A program made the position numbers and the translations under genes. 64,000 bases of DNA from Azospirillum sp. TSA2s (lineage in GTDB: Bacteria > Pseudomonadota > Alphaproteobacteria > Azospirillales > Azospirillaceae), in assembly GCF_004923315.1 (NCBI RefSeq), contig NZ_CP039646.1, positions 129,001 through 193,000 on the forward strand, read 5' to 3'. Positions within the stretch are counted from its first letter, which is position 1. Each line of letters begins with the position of its first letter. Below the pieces are notes generated by a model. That model did not search any database. It was not told the DNA's origin and was given only the letters and a program-made list of their open reading frames with translations. Shown one piece after another: positions 15,921 through 24,180 of the stretch.

Positions 15921-16250
15921 ATGACCAAAGACGAATGCTTCGAAGACGCCAACCGGCGCATCGTCAGGAAGGCGGAAGATCGCGGGCGCCTTGAAGCCCG
16001 CATCTCCCAGCTAGAGGCCGACAACGCCGCCCTCATGGAGGTGGTGCGGAAGCTGTCGAAGCTGAATGCCGAAGTGCTGGCGACGTGGACCGCTCGGCAC
16101 GCTCCGGACCATTGCGCCGACAGTGACGTAGAGGCTGCCAACAAGCGTTGCGGCGATGGGACGCTCTGGTACATCGCCACGTCCAACAAGGCCGGCATGG
16201 ACATTGTGGACGCTCTGCCCGCCCATCTCAAGGAAGAGGCGTCCAAATGA
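15921..16250 (+). CDS. Coiled-coil phage protein, 109 aa
   Basis: AAGGA precedes the ATG. Residues about 15-50 (VRKAEDRGRLEARISQLEADNAALMEVVRKLSKLN) form a clear leucine-zipper-like coiled coil; the C-terminal half has three cysteines or histidines (HAPDHCADSDVEAANKRCGDG). This looks like an Ea8.5- or DUF-type accessory phage protein, but no role is assigned. The next gene starts inside its stop codon. Confidence 0.6.
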   Translation: MTKDECFEDANRRIVRKAEDRGRLEARISQLEADNAALMEVVRKLSKLNAEVLATWTARHAPDHCADSDVEAANKRCGDGTLWYIATSNKAGMDIVDALPAHLKEEASK

Positions 16251-16336
16251 CCCCTCGCACCAAATTCCTGTGGGGCTACGCTTCCGGTTGCTGGACCATG
16301 CTGCTGCTGTATCTGGCAACCGTGGCGCTGCGGTAG
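16247..16336 (+). CDS. 29-residue single-span membrane peptide
   Basis: The frame is MTPRTKFLWGYASGCWTMLL followed by LYLATVALR. The start overlaps the preceding stop (ATGA), and the peptide is one basic N terminus plus one membrane helix (about residues 8-28). Because of its size it is easily missed. Tiny membrane peptides in phages often serve as lysis or superinfection-exclusion factors; no function can be given from the sequence alone. Confidence 0.5.
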   Translation: MTPRTKFLWGYASGCWTMLLLYLATVALR

Positions 16337-16346
16337 GGGAAAGGCA

Positions 16347-16634
16347 ATGAACAGAATACGCCCGCGTCCCATCATTCGCGACATCTGCACCGGCAATGTC
16401 GAACCACTATACCACACCGCCACCAGCATGTGTGGGGAAGCGGTGTGGCGGCAGGAAATTGAGAACCCGCCGACTGCCACCGAATGGCTGGCTAGGCTGC
16501 GGCGATCTGGTCGCAGCTATCGGACGTGGGGGCATCGCGGCCTTATGAAATGGCTGCCGCGCCCATGGATCAGGCCGCCGGACAGCCTGTCTCACGCTTG
16601 GCGGTGCTGGTGCGATCCTGACCGGCTCCCGTAG
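16347..16634 (+). CDS. Small Arg/Trp-rich phage protein, 95 aa
   Basis: GGGGAAAGG lies just before the ATG, 10 bases after the preceding stop. The product is rich in Arg, Trp and Pro (RSYRTWGHRGLMKWLPRPWIRPP). Composition is odd, but the ribosome-binding site and tight spacing favour a real gene. It is the last rightward gene of the prophage and converges with the gene ending at 16645. Confidence 0.45.
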   Translation: MNRIRPRPIIRDICTGNVEPLYHTATSMCGEAVWRQEIENPPTATEWLARLRRSGRSYRTWGHRGLMKWLPRPWIRPPDSLSHAWRCWCDPDRLP

Positions 16635-16644
16635 GGCGGGGCGG

Positions 16645-16872
16645 TTAAGCCGCCTTCCCCGGCCACGGCCACGGCCCCTCATAGAACACGCCTTCCTGCG
16701 GCAGCCCGCACCCAACGTCCACCGCCTCCAGCCTCATCCCTGCGGCAAGCGGCCTCTCCGACGCCAGAGCTACGGCGCGTGAAGGGTTGGCCGCCCGCAC
16801 CTTCAGGACGACGGACGGTGCCTCTGCGCCCGCCGGATAGCCCTTTACGCCGTACATGCGCATCATCGCCAC
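16645..16872 (-). CDS. Small phage protein, 75 aa
   Basis: The start region offers several ATG codons (MAMMRMYG). The product has a beta-alpha pattern (PSVVLKVRAANPSRAVALASERP) like the small modular proteins common near phage ends. It overlaps the end of the 16863-17090 gene by 10 bases, so they are probably one operon reading back into the prophage. Function is unknown. Confidence 0.5.
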   Translation of the reverse strand: MAMMRMYGVKGYPAGAEAPSVVLKVRAANPSRAVALASERPLAAGMRLEAVDVGCGLPQEGVFYEGPWPWPGKAA

Positions 16873-17090
16873 GGTATCCTCGCATCTATCCCCACGGCGA
16901 TCTTATCCCGGCCAGCCCCGCACGCGCTACACCGCCATGGCAGGTCCGCCGGGTGTCGGCCGTATCCCCAGCGCATCAGCAGCGGGCCGGCGTCCAGCTC
17001 CACCATGTGGCCGCATGCCCGGCACCGGACAGCTACGGTGTCGTTGTGCCGGCGCCAGTCGCCAAGACAGCGGAACTCCTTCGTGCTCAT
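16863..17090 (-). CDS. Zinc-ribbon phage protein, 75 aa
   Basis: Two CxxC pairs, CRACG near residue 23 and CSACG near residue 55, would make a zinc ribbon. Such proteins are common near the ends of proteobacterial phage genomes and often bind nucleic acid. The N terminus is MSTKEFRCLGDWRRHND. No strong ribosome-binding site is seen. It is the outermost phage-like gene on this side, transcribed into the prophage. Confidence 0.6.
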   Translation of the reverse strand: MSTKEFRCLGDWRRHNDTVAVRCRACGHMVELDAGPLLMRWGYGRHPADLPWRCSACGAGRDKIAVGIDARIPWR

Positions 17091-17385
17091 GGCACATCAC
17101 GCCAGATGGCGGGGTAGGGCGTCAACGACAAAGGCCACCCGGTGAGGTGGCCTTTCGGCATTTGGCACGTACGCAGAACGCCATATCATGCCATGGATGA
17201 CAAACATGCGGGAAGATTATGTAAAAACAATGCGTTAGCTTTACGTGCCAGGTAATGCCGTACACGAACGATCCCGCGGCGCGCGCATGCCTGCCATCAC
17301 CGTCGCACTGCGGTACGCATGCCCGCGATCCGGCTAAGGTCCACAACCATCACCTTTGCCGTCACCGCCGCCGTTCGGATTCTCC
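17091..17385. other. Prophage-host junction region
   Basis: These 295 bases hold no convincing gene. They contain a perfect terminator (17130-17155) and an AT-richer stretch, 17161-17260. TGGCACGTA (17163-17171) has an exact inverted copy TACGTGCCA (17242-17250). The last 120 bases before the MFS gene are host-like in base use. The junction is probably between 17156 and about 17300. Confidence 0.5.
17130..17155. terminator. Perfect bidirectional terminator at the prophage edge
   Basis: AAAGGCCACC (17130-17139) pairs with GGTGGCCTTT (17146-17155) around a 6-base loop. An A run on one side and a T run on the other allow both directions to be stopped. It would insulate the prophage from the host gene at 17386. 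Confidence 0.8.
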
Positions 17386-18537
17386 ATGCGCCTCATCTTC
17401 CTGCTCGGCCTCGCCGGGTTTGCCAGCGCCTTTTCCCTGCGCACCACCGATCCGATGCTGACGCTGATCGCCGACGATCTCGGCGTGACGGTGCGGCAGG
17501 CGGCGCTTCTGGCCTCCGCCTACACGCTGCCTTATGCGCTGATGCAGATCGTGCTGGGGCCGGTCGGCGACGCCATCGGCAAGTCGCGGCTGGTCCGGCT
17601 CGCCCTGTCGGTCCTGACGGTCGGCCTTGTGCTGTCCACCATGGCGCCGAGCTACGGCACGGTGATGGCCGGGCGCATCCTTGCCGGCGCCTTCGCCGGC
17701 GGCATCATCCCGGCGTCCATGGCGCTGATCGGCGACCGCGTGCCCTATGAGGAGCGTCAGATCGCCATCAGTCGTTTCCTGCTGGCGGTGATCCTCGGGC
17801 AGATGTCGGGCTCCGCCGTGTCGGGCGCGCTGGCCGAGGCCTTCGGCTGGCGCGTGGTGTTCGGCCTGTCCGCCGGGCTGACCGCGCTGATCTGCGTCGC
17901 CGCCCTGATCGGTCTGGCGCGGGAGGTGGAAACCCGCTCCCCCCTGTCGGTGGCGGATGCGCAGCGGCGCTATGCCACCGTGCTGACCAACCCGGCCTCG
18001 CTGTTCGTCTTCGCCACGGTGGCGGCGGAAGGGCTGCTGATCTTCGGCGTCTTCCCCTTCGTGGCGCCGGTGCTGATCGAACATGGCGCGGCCGGCGCCT
18101 TCCAGGCCGGGCTGACCATCGCCGCCTTCGCCATCGGCGGCGTCGCCTACAGCGCCGTGGTGCGGCGGCTGATCGCCTCGCTCGGCCAATGGGGCATGAT
18201 GAAGGCCGGCGGTCTGGCGGCCGGTCTCGCCTATCTGGTCATCGCCTTCCCGGTGCCCTGGCCGGTGGTGAGCCTGTGTTTCCTGGTCGCCGGCTTCGGC
18301 TTCTACATGCTGCACAACACCATGCAGACCCAGGCGACGGAGCTGGCGCCGACCGCCCGCGGATCGGCGCTGGCCCTGTTCGCGTCAAGCTTCTTCATCG
18401 GCCAGGGGATCGGCCCGGTTCTGTACGGCTATATCTCCACCCACACCGGCTTCGGCCCGCTGTTCCTCGGCGTCGGCGCGCTGACCGCCGGGCTGGGCTT
18501 CGCCTCGGCCCGGCTGATCCGGCGGGGACGGGCTTAG
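17386..18537 (+). CDS. MFS transporter (drug/metabolite exporter type), 383 aa
   Basis: This is a membrane transporter of the major facilitator superfamily with about 12 membrane helices. The first loop has GPVGDAIGKSRLVRLAL, the MFS motif A form (G...D..G..R), and helix 4 has GRILAGAFAGGIIPASMALIGD, typical of the DHA/AraJ-like branch. The first residue is taken at the ATG at 17386, directly before helix 1; an upstream TTG at 17356 would add 10 residues. The gene ends 6 bases from the convergent GH4 gene. The substrate is unknown. Confidence 0.85.
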   Translation: MRLIFLLGLAGFASAFSLRTTDPMLTLIADDLGVTVRQAALLASAYTLPYALMQIVLGPVGDAIGKSRLVRLALSVLTVGLVLSTMAPSYGTVMAGRILAGAFAGGIIPASMALIGDRVPYEERQIAISRFLLAVILGQMSGSAVSGALAEAFGWRVVFGLSAGLTALICVAALIGLAREVETRSPLSVADAQRRYATVLTNPASLFVFATVAAEGLLIFGVFPFVAPVLIEHGAAGAFQAGLTIAAFAIGGVAYSAVVRRLIASLGQWGMMKAGGLAAGLAYLVIAFPVPWPVVSLCFLVAGFGFYMLHNTMQTQATELAPTARGSALALFASSFFIGQGIGPVLYGYISTHTGFGPLFLGVGALTAGLGFASARLIRRGRA

Positions 18538-18543
18538 TCCCCC

Positions 18544-19827
18544 TTACAAACACGCCCGGATATAGGGCCGGTTCGCCTCCCACAGCTCGTCCAGGATGGC
18601 GACGGCTGCCGTGCTGGAGTTGATGACGGGGTCGATCAGCAGGGCCTGCAGCGCCAGTTCCTTCGACCCGTGCAGCGCCGCCTCCACCGACAATTGCTGA
18701 ACGTTGGCCTGGACCGACAGCAGCTTGACGATGCCGTCGGGCAGGCGGCCGAGCGAGATCGGATGGATGCCGGCGGCGTCCGCCACCAGCGGCACCTCCA
18801 CCGCCAGCTCGTCGGGCAGGCCGGGGATGACGCCGCGGTTGATGACGATGCCCGATTCGATGAAGCGCTTCTGGTTGTGCAGTTGCCCGGCGATCACCGC
18901 CACCGCCCGCTCGCCCCAGGACGGCTTGGTCCAGTCGTCGGGGATCGGCTTGCTGCCGTCGATGACGCCGTCCATCAGGTCGCGCAGGATGACACGGCCC
19001 TCTTCGTCATGCTTGAAGTCGAAGCCATGCTCCCCGGCCTCCCAGCCATAGGGCAGGAACTCGCCGGTGTGGTCGTCGCTGGGCGTCACCCACAGGCCGA
19101 AGGCGTGGAACAGGCGCCGCGCCAGCGGGGTGAAGGACGGGTCGTGCGTCGCCTCCTTCTCCCGCAACAGCGGGTAGAGGTCGCGCCCCGTCGCCTTCTC
19201 GCGGATCGCGGTCAGCCATTGGAAATGGTTCAGCCCGGCGCCCCAGACATCGACCTCCTTCTCCGCCATGCCCAGGATCTGGCAGATGAACCAGCGCGCC
19301 AGGAAGATGCCGTGGCAAAGCCCCAGCGTCCGCACGGAGGTGCAGCGCGACAGGCCCAGGACGATCCGGCTTTCCGGGTTCGACAGGTTGATGAACAGCG
19401 CGTCCGGGCAGATCGCCTCGACGTCGCGGACGATGTCGACGATCAGCGGCAGGGTGCGCAGGGTGAAGAACAGCCCGCCGGGACCGCCGTTCTCGCCCAG
19501 CGTGTGGCGGATGCCGTGCTTCTTCGGCACCTCGAAATCCAGCTTCCACAGCCGGTTGCGGTCGATGGCGATGGCGCACAGCACGAAACCGGCGCCCTGC
19601 AGGGCCGCCTTGCGGTCGGTGGTCTTCTCGATGGTGATGCCGGCGTCGCCGTGGCGGTTCATCACCTCGGCCAGCGCCGCCATGCGGTCGAGCGCTTCCG
19701 CGTTGGTGTCGACCAGCGTCAGGGTGCTGCCGGCAAGCTCGGTGGTGGAAAACAAATCCTGGAACAGGCTGAGCCCGAAGGCGGCGCTGCCGGCGCCGAT
19801 GAAGACGATCTTCGTGGTGTTGGGCAT
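18544..19827 (-). CDS. GH4 family NAD-dependent alpha-glycosidase
   Basis: GH4 enzymes cleave alpha-glucosides or alpha-galactosides through an NAD+- and metal-dependent redox mechanism. The 427-residue product starts with the Rossmann motif [13 protein letters not shown], has LSNPESR (the NP..R substrate-binding motif), LCHG (Cys that binds the metal) and AGLNHFQW (the His partner). Whether it is an alpha-galactosidase or an alpha-glucosidase cannot be told from the sequence. It is divergent from a GH1 gene 208 bases away, so both may respond to the same sugar. There is no signal peptide, so it acts in the cytoplasm. Confidence 0.88.
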   Translation of the reverse strand: MPNTTKIVFIGAGSAAFGLSLFQDLFSTTELAGSTLTLVDTNAEALDRMAALAEVMNRHGDAGITIEKTTDRKAALQGAGFVLCAIAIDRNRLWKLDFEVPKKHGIRHTLGENGGPGGLFFTLRTLPLIVDIVRDVEAICPDALFINLSNPESRIVLGLSRCTSVRTLGLCHGIFLARWFICQILGMAEKEVDVWGAGLNHFQWLTAIREKATGRDLYPLLREKEATHDPSFTPLARRLFHAFGLWVTPSDDHTGEFLPYGWEAGEHGFDFKHDEEGRVILRDLMDGVIDGSKPIPDDWTKPSWGERAVAVIAGQLHNQKRFIESGIVINRGVIPGLPDELAVEVPLVADAAGIHPISLGRLPDGIVKLLSVQANVQQLSVEAALHGSKELALQALLIDPVINSSTAAVAILDELWEANRPYIRACL

Positions 19828-20035
19828 GTGGGGTTTCCTCCGTGAGCGGAGCGGCTGACCGCCGTCTTATCGGAACAGGCTACGCCTTTCGGAGGGGTCC
19901 GCACAGTCCCCGCGTGCAATCGTACCAATCTGCGCCACCGCGTCGCGCCCGCGCCGGCCGCATGCTTGTCCCATGGCGAAGACGGTCCGGCTGCGGCATG
20001 CTGGGAAAAACGAACGTCCCCGTGGGAGGATAGCA

Positions 20036-21400
20036 ATGGACAGCTTCAGCCAGCCCGTGTCCCAGGCCGCCGATGCCAGACCGCTGAGTTTCCCGCCCAA
20101 TTTCCGTTGGGGCGCGTCCACCGCCTCCTACCAGATCGAAGGCGCGGTGGAGGCCGACGGGCGCGGGCTTTGCGTGTGGGACACCTTCACCGCGCAAGGG
20201 CGCATCATGGACGGCAGCAGCGCCGCCGTCGCCTGCGACCATTACCACCGCTACCCGGAAGACATCGCGCTGATGAAGGCGGCGGGCTTCGACAGCTACC
20301 GCTTCTCCATCGCCTGGCCGCGCATCCTGCCGACGGGGACGGGGGCGGTGGAGACCCGCGGCCTCGATTTCTACGACCGGCTGGTCGACGGGCTGCTGGA
20401 GGCCGGGATCACGCCGATGGCCTGTCTCTACCATTGGGACCTGCCGCAGCCGCTGGAGGATGCCGGCGGCTGGCAGGGAAGGGAGATCGTCGGCCCCTTC
20501 GCCGACTACGCCCGCATCGTCACCGCCCGGCTTGCCGACCGGGTCAAGACCTGGATGATGCTGAACGAGCCGAACGTGGTCGCCATCTTCGGCTATGGCG
20601 TGGGCGAGCATGCGCCCGGCCACAAGCTGGGCGAACAGGGCATCCTGCGGGCTCTGCACCACCAGAATCTGGCGCAGGGCGCGGCGTTGCGCGCCATCGC
20701 GGCGGAGCATTCCGGCCTGACGCTGGGCACCGTCCTGAACCTGCAGCCGAGCGTTCCCGACAGCGACCGGCCGGAGGATGTGGCCGCCGCCGCCCGCTGG
20801 GACGCGGTGTGGAACCGGGTGACGCTGGACGGGCTGATGCGCGGGCAAATTCCGGCGCTGCTGGCCGACCGGATGGCGGACTTCGTGCTGCCCGGCGACG
20901 AGGAGGCGATCCGCTATCCCATCGACCTGCTGGGCATCAACTACTACTCCCGCATGACGATGAAGCATGAGGAGGGCCGGCCCTTCGATGTCGGCTGGGG
21001 CGAGGCGCAGTGCCGGCGCTGGACCGGCATGGCCTGGCCGGTGCAGCCGGAGGGGCTTTACGACCTGCTGACCGAATTCCGCACCGATTACGGCAACCCC
21101 GCCGTCTTCATCGCGGAAAACGGCTGCGCCTATGACGACGTGGTGACGCCGGACGGCCAGATCCACGATGCCGAGCGGGTGCTGTACTACCGCGAGCATC
21201 TTGAATCGGTGGCGAAGGCGCTGGCCGACGGCTGCAACGTCAAAGGCTATCTGTGCTGGAGCCTGCTGGACAACTTCGAGTGGGCTTTCGGCCTGTCGAA
21301 GCGGTTCGGCATCGTGCGGGTCGATTATGATACGCTGGAGCGCACCCCGAAGGACAGCTATCGCTTCCTTGCCGAGGTTGTGAGAACGGGGAGGCTTTAA
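20036..21400 (+). CDS. Cytoplasmic GH1 beta-glucosidase
   Basis: This GH1 enzyme hydrolyses beta-linked disaccharides with retention. The 454-residue product has the two catalytic glutamates: E178 in LNEPN (acid/base) and E361 in IAENG (nucleophile). Other GH1 blocks are present (WGASTASYQIEGA at the start, YHWDLPQPL, SLLDNFEWAFG near the end). The ATG at 20036 is chosen because GGGAGGA lies just upstream; the longer frame has no family match. There is no signal peptide. A Tat-exported paralogue is at 48535-49992. The gene is divergent from the GH4 gene. Confidence 0.95.
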   Translation: MDSFSQPVSQAADARPLSFPPNFRWGASTASYQIEGAVEADGRGLCVWDTFTAQGRIMDGSSAAVACDHYHRYPEDIALMKAAGFDSYRFSIAWPRILPTGTGAVETRGLDFYDRLVDGLLEAGITPMACLYHWDLPQPLEDAGGWQGREIVGPFADYARIVTARLADRVKTWMMLNEPNVVAIFGYGVGEHAPGHKLGEQGILRALHHQNLAQGAALRAIAAEHSGLTLGTVLNLQPSVPDSDRPEDVAAAARWDAVWNRVTLDGLMRGQIPALLADRMADFVLPGDEEAIRYPIDLLGINYYSRMTMKHEEGRPFDVGWGEAQCRRWTGMAWPVQPEGLYDLLTEFRTDYGNPAVFIAENGCAYDDVVTPDGQIHDAERVLYYREHLESVAKALADGCNVKGYLCWSLLDNFEWAFGLSKRFGIVRVDYDTLERTPKDSYRFLAEVVRTGRL

Positions 21401-21491
21401 CCCTTCTTTCGCCCCTGACCCTGTACTTTTGGCGATAGGCGTCCTATTCGTTAGCCATACGGACGTTAAGGATTGAGGGCGGGAGCCCGGG

Positions 21492-23339
21492 ATGGGCGAC
21501 ATGACCGACGACACAGACGGCAAGACGGGCGGCGGCAAAACCGGCGATGACCAATCCGCCGCCAGCAGGCCGGACAATGGCGCACCGGGCTTCACCCGCC
21601 GCTTCCTGATGCTGGCGGGCGGCTACTGGTTCGGGCGGACCCGGGTGACCGTCTGGGCGATGACCGTGGCGCTGGTCGTGCTGACGATCGGGCAGGTGTC
21701 GATCCCGGTGCTGATCAATCTGTGGAGCGAGCGGCTGTTCGACGCGCTCGAACAGCGCTCCATGGACCGGTTGATGACCATGATCGGCTTGGTCGGGCTG
21801 ATCATCGTCTACAACATCGTCATCGTCGTGCTGCATCTGCGGGTGAAGCGCCGGTTGCAGATGGGCTGGCGCGACTGGCTGACGCGCAAGCTGCTGGAGG
21901 ACTGGCTGCGCCGCGGCCGCCACCACCAGATCGCCTATCTGCCGGGCGAGCACGACAACCCCGACGGCCGCATCGCCGAGGACATCCGCATCACGGCGGA
22001 GGTCGCCATCGACCTCGGCCATTCGCTGACCTACTGCGCGCTGCTGCTGGTCAGCTTCACCAACATCCTGTGGATGCTGTCCGGCACCCTGACCGTCACG
22101 GTTTTCGGGACCGAGCTGTCGGTGCCGGGCCATCTGCTGTTTGTGGCGTTGATCTATGCCGTGGTGGGCACCAGCATCGCCATGCTGATCGGCCAGCCGC
22201 TGGTCAACGCCGTCAACCGCCGCCAGGGCTACGAGGCCGATTTCCGCTTCGCCCTGGCCCGCATCCGCGAGAACGGCCAGACCATCGCGCTGCTGCACGG
22301 GGAATCGGCCGAGCGCGGGCATCTCGCCGGCCTCTTCGCCGGGGTGACGCGGGGCTGGAACGGCCAGACCGGGGCGCTCGCCAATATGATGGTGTTCAGC
22401 GCCAGCTATTCCGTGCTATCGGCGGCCTTTCCGATCCTGGTCGCCGCGCCCCGCTACATCACCGGCGCCATCACGTTGGGCGTTCTGATGCAGACGGCGC
22501 AGGCCTTCCAGCAGACGGTGGGCGCCCTGTCCTGGCCGATCGACAACCTTCCGCGCGCCGCCGAATGGCGCGCGTCGGTGGAGCGCGTGCTGAACCTGCA
22601 CGACGCGCTGGTGCGGCTCGACCGCGAGGTCTGCGACGTGCCGGACGGCCATATCCAGGTCGTGCGCGCGGACGAGCACAAGTCCCTGACCTTCGCCGGC
22701 GTCGCCATCGACGAGCCGAACGGCACGGCCGTGGTCCATTCCTTCGATCTGGAGGTGCGGCCGGGCGACCGCGTGCTGATCGGCGGCGACGCGACGGCGA
22801 CCATCCGCCTGTTCCGCGCCGTGGCCGGCGTCTGGCCCTGGGGCCGCGGGCTGATCACCCTGCCGGCCCACACCCGCGTCTTCTTCATGCCCGAGCGTCC
22901 CTATCTGCCGCATGCCACCCTGCGCGCGGTGCTGGCCTATCCCGGCACGGCCTCGTCGTTGGCCGACGACAAGGCGGCCGACGCGCTGGTCAGCGTCGGG
23001 CTGCCCGACCTCGTCGACCGGCTCGACAGCCTCGACCGCTGGGACGAGGTGCTGTCGGTGCCCGAACGCCAACGCCTGGGCTTCGCCCGGCTGCTGATCC
23101 GCCGCCCCGACTGGATCTTCCTGGAGGACGCCACCGACAGCCTCGATCCCCCGGCGGAGGAAGAGCTGCTGACGCTGATGGAGCGGGAACTGCCGAACGC
23201 CACCCTGCTGACCATCGGTCACCACGCCGGGCTGGACGCCCACCACGGCCGCAAGCTGGTGCTGGAGCGCACCAACGGCGCCGTCACCCTGCGCGAGGAG
23301 GTGCGGGAGGTCCTGCCGGCGACGGAAAGCGCCGCCTGA
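21492..23339 (+). CDS. SbmA/YddA-like ABC transporter with degenerate ATPase motifs
   Basis: The 615-residue protein has the SbmA/BacA-type membrane domain (about residues 45-370) followed by an ABC domain. In active relatives the ABC domain reads GxxGxGKT, Q-loop, LSGGE and LDEATS. Here the P-loop is GGDATATIRLF (residues 431-441, no Lys), the Q-loop region is PERPYLP, the signature is LSVPERQR and Walker B is FLEDATDSLD; only the switch His (TIGHH) is kept. So ATP hydrolysis is doubtful, while the fold looks intact. It may be regulatory, proton-driven like SbmA, or inactive. The reading frame is complete with no decay. Confidence 0.85.
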   Translation: MGDMTDDTDGKTGGGKTGDDQSAASRPDNGAPGFTRRFLMLAGGYWFGRTRVTVWAMTVALVVLTIGQVSIPVLINLWSERLFDALEQRSMDRLMTMIGLVGLIIVYNIVIVVLHLRVKRRLQMGWRDWLTRKLLEDWLRRGRHHQIAYLPGEHDNPDGRIAEDIRITAEVAIDLGHSLTYCALLLVSFTNILWMLSGTLTVTVFGTELSVPGHLLFVALIYAVVGTSIAMLIGQPLVNAVNRRQGYEADFRFALARIRENGQTIALLHGESAERGHLAGLFAGVTRGWNGQTGALANMMVFSASYSVLSAAFPILVAAPRYITGAITLGVLMQTAQAFQQTVGALSWPIDNLPRAAEWRASVERVLNLHDALVRLDREVCDVPDGHIQVVRADEHKSLTFAGVAIDEPNGTAVVHSFDLEVRPGDRVLIGGDATATIRLFRAVAGVWPWGRGLITLPAHTRVFFMPERPYLPHATLRAVLAYPGTASSLADDKAADALVSVGLPDLVDRLDSLDRWDEVLSVPERQRLGFARLLIRRPDWIFLEDATDSLDPPAEEELLTLMERELPNATLLTIGHHAGLDAHHGRKLVLERTNGAVTLREEVREVLPATESAA

Positions 23340-23435
23340 CTCTCCCCGCTCCCGAACCTTGGAACCGATCCAAAAAGCTGCCACACTGCGCGGCGGACAC
23401 CGTTCGCACCCACAGCATCGCCGCCCCGCACAACC

Positions 23436-24149
23436 ATGGACATGAGCGTGAAGAAGACCAGCATCAACGCGGCATGGCGGGGGCTGGCGAACTGCCGGGG
23501 GTGCGGCATCCGGGAGTCGGCGCTGTTCGCCGATCTGACCGAATCCGATTTCAACCTGATCCACCTGCCGATCGACGAGATGACGGTGGCGCCGGGGGCC
23601 GCGCTCTACCATGTCGGCGACGAGCCGGCGGCGCTCTTCACCGTGCGCGGCGGGCTGGTGAAGCTGGTGCAGTATCTGCCCAACGGCGGCCAGCGCATCG
23701 TCCGGCTTCTCCGCACCGGCGACACCGCCGGTCTTGAGGCGGCGCTGGGCGAGCCCTACCGCCACACCGCCATCGCCATCCACCCCGTCCTGACCTGCCG
23801 CATCCCCCGCGCGGTGATCCAGCGCCTGTCGGAGGAGACGCAGCACCTGCACCAGCAGCTGATGCGGCGCTGGCACCAGGCGGTGGAGCGGGCCGACGCC
23901 TTTCTGGTCGAACTCGGCACCGGCAGCGCCAGGGCGCGGGTCGCCCGGCTGTTCCTGACCCTGGTGGACGACCAGGGCGAATGCAACTTCTTCGGGCGGG
24001 AGGATGTCGGCGCCGTGCTGGGCATCACCACCGAGACCGCCAGCCGTGTCGTCGCCGAACTGAAGCGGCAGGGCCTGCTGGACGAGCTGCGGCCCAACCG
24101 CTTCCGCTGCGACGTGGACGCCCTGCGGGATCTGGCGGACGGGCCGTAA
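23436..24149 (+). CDS. Crp/Fnr family transcriptional regulator
   Basis: The 237-residue product has a cyclic-nucleotide-binding fold (about residues 30-140, VGDEPAALFTVRGGLVKLVQ) and a C-terminal winged helix (about 160-235, FFGREDVGAVLGITTETASRVVAELKRQGLLDE). The recognition helix ETASRVVAELK resembles FNR-type readers of TTGAT-N4-ATCAA. The N terminus has CRGC (C20, C23) but lacks the third cluster cysteine of FNR near residue 29, so a 4Fe-4S sensor is not certain. It lies 96 bases after the ABC gene. Signal and target are unknown. Confidence 0.85.
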   Translation: MDMSVKKTSINAAWRGLANCRGCGIRESALFADLTESDFNLIHLPIDEMTVAPGAALYHVGDEPAALFTVRGGLVKLVQYLPNGGQRIVRLLRTGDTAGLEAALGEPYRHTAIAIHPVLTCRIPRAVIQRLSEETQHLHQQLMRRWHQAVERADAFLVELGTGSARARVARLFLTLVDDQGECNFFGREDVGAVLGITTETASRVVAELKRQGLLDELRPNRFRCDVDALRDLADGP

Positions 24150-24180
24150 ACCCGGCCCGTCTCCCCGCGATGGACCGGAC

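Larger units (their letters stand above)
1..17250. mobile_element. Prophage, right-hand part (tail, lysis and immunity regions)
   Basis: Forward tail genes, a lysis cassette, then many short overlapping genes and an XRE repressor form a typical siphovirus-like right half. The left part lies outside the window: the tape-measure gene is already open at base 1. The right limit is inferred. The last phage-like gene ends near 17090, a perfect terminator sits at 17130-17155, a more AT-rich stretch follows (about 17161-17260), and an ordinary host gene starts at 17386. No integrase or attachment repeat could be identified, because the other end is not visible. Two further mobile elements (an ISL3-type IS and a lone tnpB) sit inside it. 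Confidence 0.85.

Noticed and set aside
1..17250. Search for a phage integrase, terminase, capsid or CRISPR array
   Set aside because: None of these could be found; structural genes for the head must lie upstream of the window.
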